6,662 nucleotides of DNA. Source: an uncultured Collinsella sp. GTDB taxonomy: Bacteria > Actinomycetota > Coriobacteriia > Coriobacteriales > Coriobacteriaceae. How positions within the stretch are numbered: the stretch's first letter is position 1; each line of letters begins with the position of its first letter. The notes below the pieces were generated by a model. That model had not been told where the DNA came from, made no database searches, and saw only the letters and a program-made list of their open reading frames with translations. Below, in pieces: positions 5,372 through 6,662 of this stretch. The translations under genes were made by a program, and so were the position numbers. The DNA is taken from assembly GCA_900551975.1 (NCBI GenBank), contig URYA01000090.1, forward strand, positions 1-6,662, written 5' to 3'.

Positions 5372-6211
5372 CTACTCCTCCCCTCGGGCGGCGGCCAGCG
5401 CCTGTGCCAGCGTAAAGTTGCCTTCGTAGAGCGCACGGCCGGTAATGGCGCCCTCAATAGCATCCTCACCCACCGCGGCCAGTGCGCGGATATCGTCGAG
5501 CGTCGAGATACCACCCGAAGCCACGACGGGAAAGCCCGCGACCTCGGCCACATGACGATACGCCGCCACATCGATGCCCGTCTGCATGCCATCGCGCGCG
5601 ATGTCGGTATACACCAGATGCTTAAAGCCCAGCTCGGTAAGCTGCGCCACGGCATCGTCGAGCACCACGCCCGCGCCGTCGCGCCAGCCGTTCACCTTGA
5701 CCTGGCCGTCGCGTGCGGCGATATCTGCCACCAGCAGCTCGCCAAAGCCGCGAGCCGCCACCTCGGCAAATCCCGGCTCGGTCACGATCACCGTGCCCAG
5801 CGCGATGCGACGCGCGCCATAGCCGGCAAGCTCGTCGATGCGCGCGAGCGAACGAACGCCGCCGCCCACGTCCACGGACAGACCGTCGACGCCGCAGATA
5901 GCCTTTATCGCCGCCGAGTTGGCAGCGCACGCGTCCTCGTCCTCGCCAAAGGCAGCGGACAGGTCGACGACGTGCACCCAGCTCGTGCCCTGCTCGGCAA
6001 AGGAGCGGGCAACGGCCACGGGGTCGTCGGAATATACCTTGCAGCGGCTCCGGTCACCGCGCTCCAGGCGATTTTTGATCAGTGTCAGAACCTCAATAGT
6101 CCAGTTGATAAAGGAGATACTGCTGTAGGTCATGCTTTCCTGAAGCTGATCGATCAGCTTTTTTGTCAGGACGTTTGATTTCGCTGCTTCGTTAAAAAGT
6201 TCTTCATTCAT
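5372..6211 (-). CDS. hisA: HisA barrel with a foreign N-terminus (chimeric reading frame), 279 aa
   Basis: From residue 49 on this is HisA, the isomerase that converts ProFAR to PRFAR in step four of histidine synthesis. The barrel motifs are RGDRSRCKVYSDDPVAVA (51-68), WVHVVDLSAA (78-87), VDVGGGVR (113-120), the Asp163 region VADIAARDG (161-169), YTDIARDG (201-208), VASGGIS (230-236) and GRALYEG (258-264). Residues 1-48 are not HisA. A normal HisA begins about 16 residues before the LxRGDR block with a strand of the type PAID, whose Asp is catalytic (Asp8 in Thermotoga maritima). That strand is absent, replaced in frame by a low-GC helical sequence starting MNEELFNEAAK. ATG 6211 has GGAGGG 8 nt upstream; the frame also extends to 6295 without support. 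As written the product should be inactive as an isomerase. The two parts differ sharply in base composition. Confidence 0.85.
   Translation of the reverse strand: MNEELFNEAAKSNVLTKKLIDQLQESMTYSSISFINWTIEVLTLIKNRLERGDRSRCKVYSDDPVAVARSFAEQGTSWVHVVDLSAAFGEDEDACAANSAAIKAICGVDGLSVDVGGGVRSLARIDELAGYGARRIALGTVIVTEPGFAEVAARGFGELLVADIAARDGQVKVNGWRDGAGVVLDDAVAQLTELGFKHLVYTDIARDGMQTGIDVAAYRHVAEVAGFPVVASGGISTLDDIRALAAVGEDAIEGAITGRALYEGNFTLAQALAAARGEE
6071..6211 (-). pseudogene. 5' fragment of an unrecognised low-GC gene fused to hisA
   Basis: This stretch codes for 47 residues with a proper ATG, a GGAGGG ribosome-binding site and an upstream promoter, so it looks like the true beginning of a gene from a different, AT-richer genome. 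The sequence is mostly helical in character (charged and leucine-rich at 1-25 and 36-47), with an aromatic and serine patch YSSISFINW at 29-37. I do not recognise the family. Codons such as AAA, AAT and ATT dominate, whereas the hisA part uses GC-ending codons. It ends at the CGC CTG GAG codons, where hisA sequence takes over. It is divergent from the symporter gene and so might have been its functional neighbour. Confidence 0.55.
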
Positions 6212-6253
6212 AATCCGCGCCCTCCATAGTATAAGATGGTAATTGATAATTTT

Positions 6254-6282
6254 ATTATAAGAGCCTAAGCTCAAAAAAGCAA
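6254..6282 (-). promoter_or_regulatory. Leftward promoter for the chimeric hisA frame
   Basis: On the minus strand a perfect TATAAT (6259-6254) lies 17 nt from TTGCTT (6282-6277, three of six). The transcript would start near 6247, about 35 nt before the ATG at 6211. The spacer holds a small inverted repeat, GAGC-TTAG-GCTC, that could be an operator. The whole element lies in the AT-rich segment, so it belonged to the foreign gene and not to the his operon. Confidence 0.6.
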
Positions 6283-6311
6283 TAAGTTGCCCCATTCTTT
6301 CTATATATCAT

Positions 6312-6340
6312 TTGCCTTTCCTGAAAAATCGTGGTATCAT
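6312..6340 (+). promoter_or_regulatory. Rightward promoter for the symporter gene
   Basis: TTGCCT (6312-6317) and TATCAT (6335-6340) are separated by exactly 17 nt, and the -10 box is preceded by TGG, an extended -10. Transcription would start near 6347, with a 40-nt leader ending in AAAGGA (6374-6379) 7 nt before the ATG. It is back to back with the leftward promoter, about 30 bp between the -35 boxes. Confidence 0.65.
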
Positions 6341-6386
6341 CTATAGCAGTATTATTCAAACAAACAGACGCGGAAAGGAAAATTTT

Positions 6387-6662
6387 ATGGAAAAACACCA
6401 TCACCACGAGAGAAGTACATTCTCCGGGAAACTGGGCTTTGTACTTTCTGCTGCCGGAGCCTCGGTAGGACTGGGAAATATCTGGAGATTCCCCTACCTG
6501 GCAGCCAAATACGGCGGCGGCATTTTTTTACTGATCTACATCATTCTGGCACTCACCTTCGGCTACTCCATGATCATTGCGGAAACAGCCCTTGGACGCA
6601 TGACCCGCAAAAGCCCAGTAGGCGCTTTTGGCAAATTCGGCAAATCCAAATGGCTGGCCTTC
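6387..6662 (+). CDS. Sodium-dependent transporter of the NSS (SNF) family, first 92 residues
   Basis: NSS transporters are LeuT-fold inner-membrane symporters that take up amino acids or related amines with sodium; the substrate cannot be read from this fragment. After a short cytoplasmic N-terminus containing four consecutive histidines (4-7), the first transmembrane helix carries the family hallmark LSAAGASVGLGNIWRFPYLA (20-39), including Asn31 (LeuT Asn27, a sodium ligand) and Arg34 (LeuT Arg30, extracellular gate). The second helix follows at about 46-66 (IFLLIYIILALTFGYSMIIAE), then LGRMTRKSPVGAF. Full proteins are about 440-500 residues; this one is cut by the window. The ATG at 6387 has AAAGGA 7 nt upstream. 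Codon use (AGA, GGA, AAA, CTT) is unlike the his genes and fits a low-GC Firmicute. Confidence 0.93.
   Translation, partial: MEKHHHHERSTFSGKLGFVLSAAGASVGLGNIWRFPYLAAKYGGGIFLLIYIILALTFGYSMIIAETALGRMTRKSPVGAFGKFGKSKWLAF

Noticed and set aside
6221..6233. TATACT box close to the chimeric hisA start as an alternative promoter
   Set aside because: Transcription from it would begin within the ribosome-binding site, and no -35 box lies at proper spacing.
6396..6407. Four consecutive histidines near the start of the symporter, resembling an affinity tag
   Set aside because: There are only four, flanked by charged native-looking residues, with a natural promoter and ribosome-binding site upstream and no vector sequence. 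Histidine-rich N-termini occur naturally.
1..6662. CRISPR array, tRNA, rRNA, transposase or integrase
   Set aside because: I saw no regularly spaced repeats, no tRNA or rRNA signatures, and no recombinase motifs in any frame, including near the 6070 breakpoint.

Overview
The first ~6.07 kb look like a high-GC chromosomal segment of a gut actinobacterium of the class Coriobacteriia; Collinsella is my best guess, from protein wording, strongly GC-rich third positions, and gene style rather than from a search. The last ~0.6 kb are markedly AT-richer, use AGA, GGA and AAA codons, and carry a symporter gene that reads like a low-GC Firmicute (Lachnospiraceae-like). The change is abrupt, at about 6068-6072, and falls inside hisA.

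Layout. 1-326 (-): 5' part of enolase, with a promoter-like region upstream that contains a 10-bp direct repeat. 464-508: intrinsic terminator reading leftward. 515-2465 (-): a tight three-gene group, LarC C-domain protein > YfcE-type phosphoesterase > MazG pyrophosphohydrolase, ending at that terminator. 2466-2805: a 340-bp divergent intergenic region with a 23-bp-armed inverted repeat. 2806-3717 (+): a PHP-family phosphatase, probably histidinol-phosphatase. 3745-6211 (-): hisA > hisF > hisI > hisE, convergent with the phosphatase. A long imperfect palindrome separates hisF from hisI. 6212-6386: AT-rich divergent promoter region. 6387-6662 (+): 5' part of a sodium:neurotransmitter-symporter-family transporter, running off the window.

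How the genes fit together. HisE (step 2), HisI (step 3), HisA (step 4) and HisF (the cyclase half of step 5) form the middle of histidine biosynthesis. The adjacent PHP phosphatase plausibly supplies histidinol-phosphate phosphatase. HisH, the obligate glutaminase partner of HisF and the usual neighbour of hisA, is absent because the foreign segment begins there.

The main result is that hisA has no normal N-terminus. Its first beta strand, with a catalytic Asp, is replaced in frame by 47-48 residues of an unrelated low-GC protein. This is either a mis-joined (chimeric) contig or a real recombination that broke the his operon. I favour the assembly explanation, but the sequence alone cannot decide. 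I found no convincing new defence, mobile or RNA system; the remaining items of interest are structured intergenic repeats and an orphan LarC C-terminal domain.
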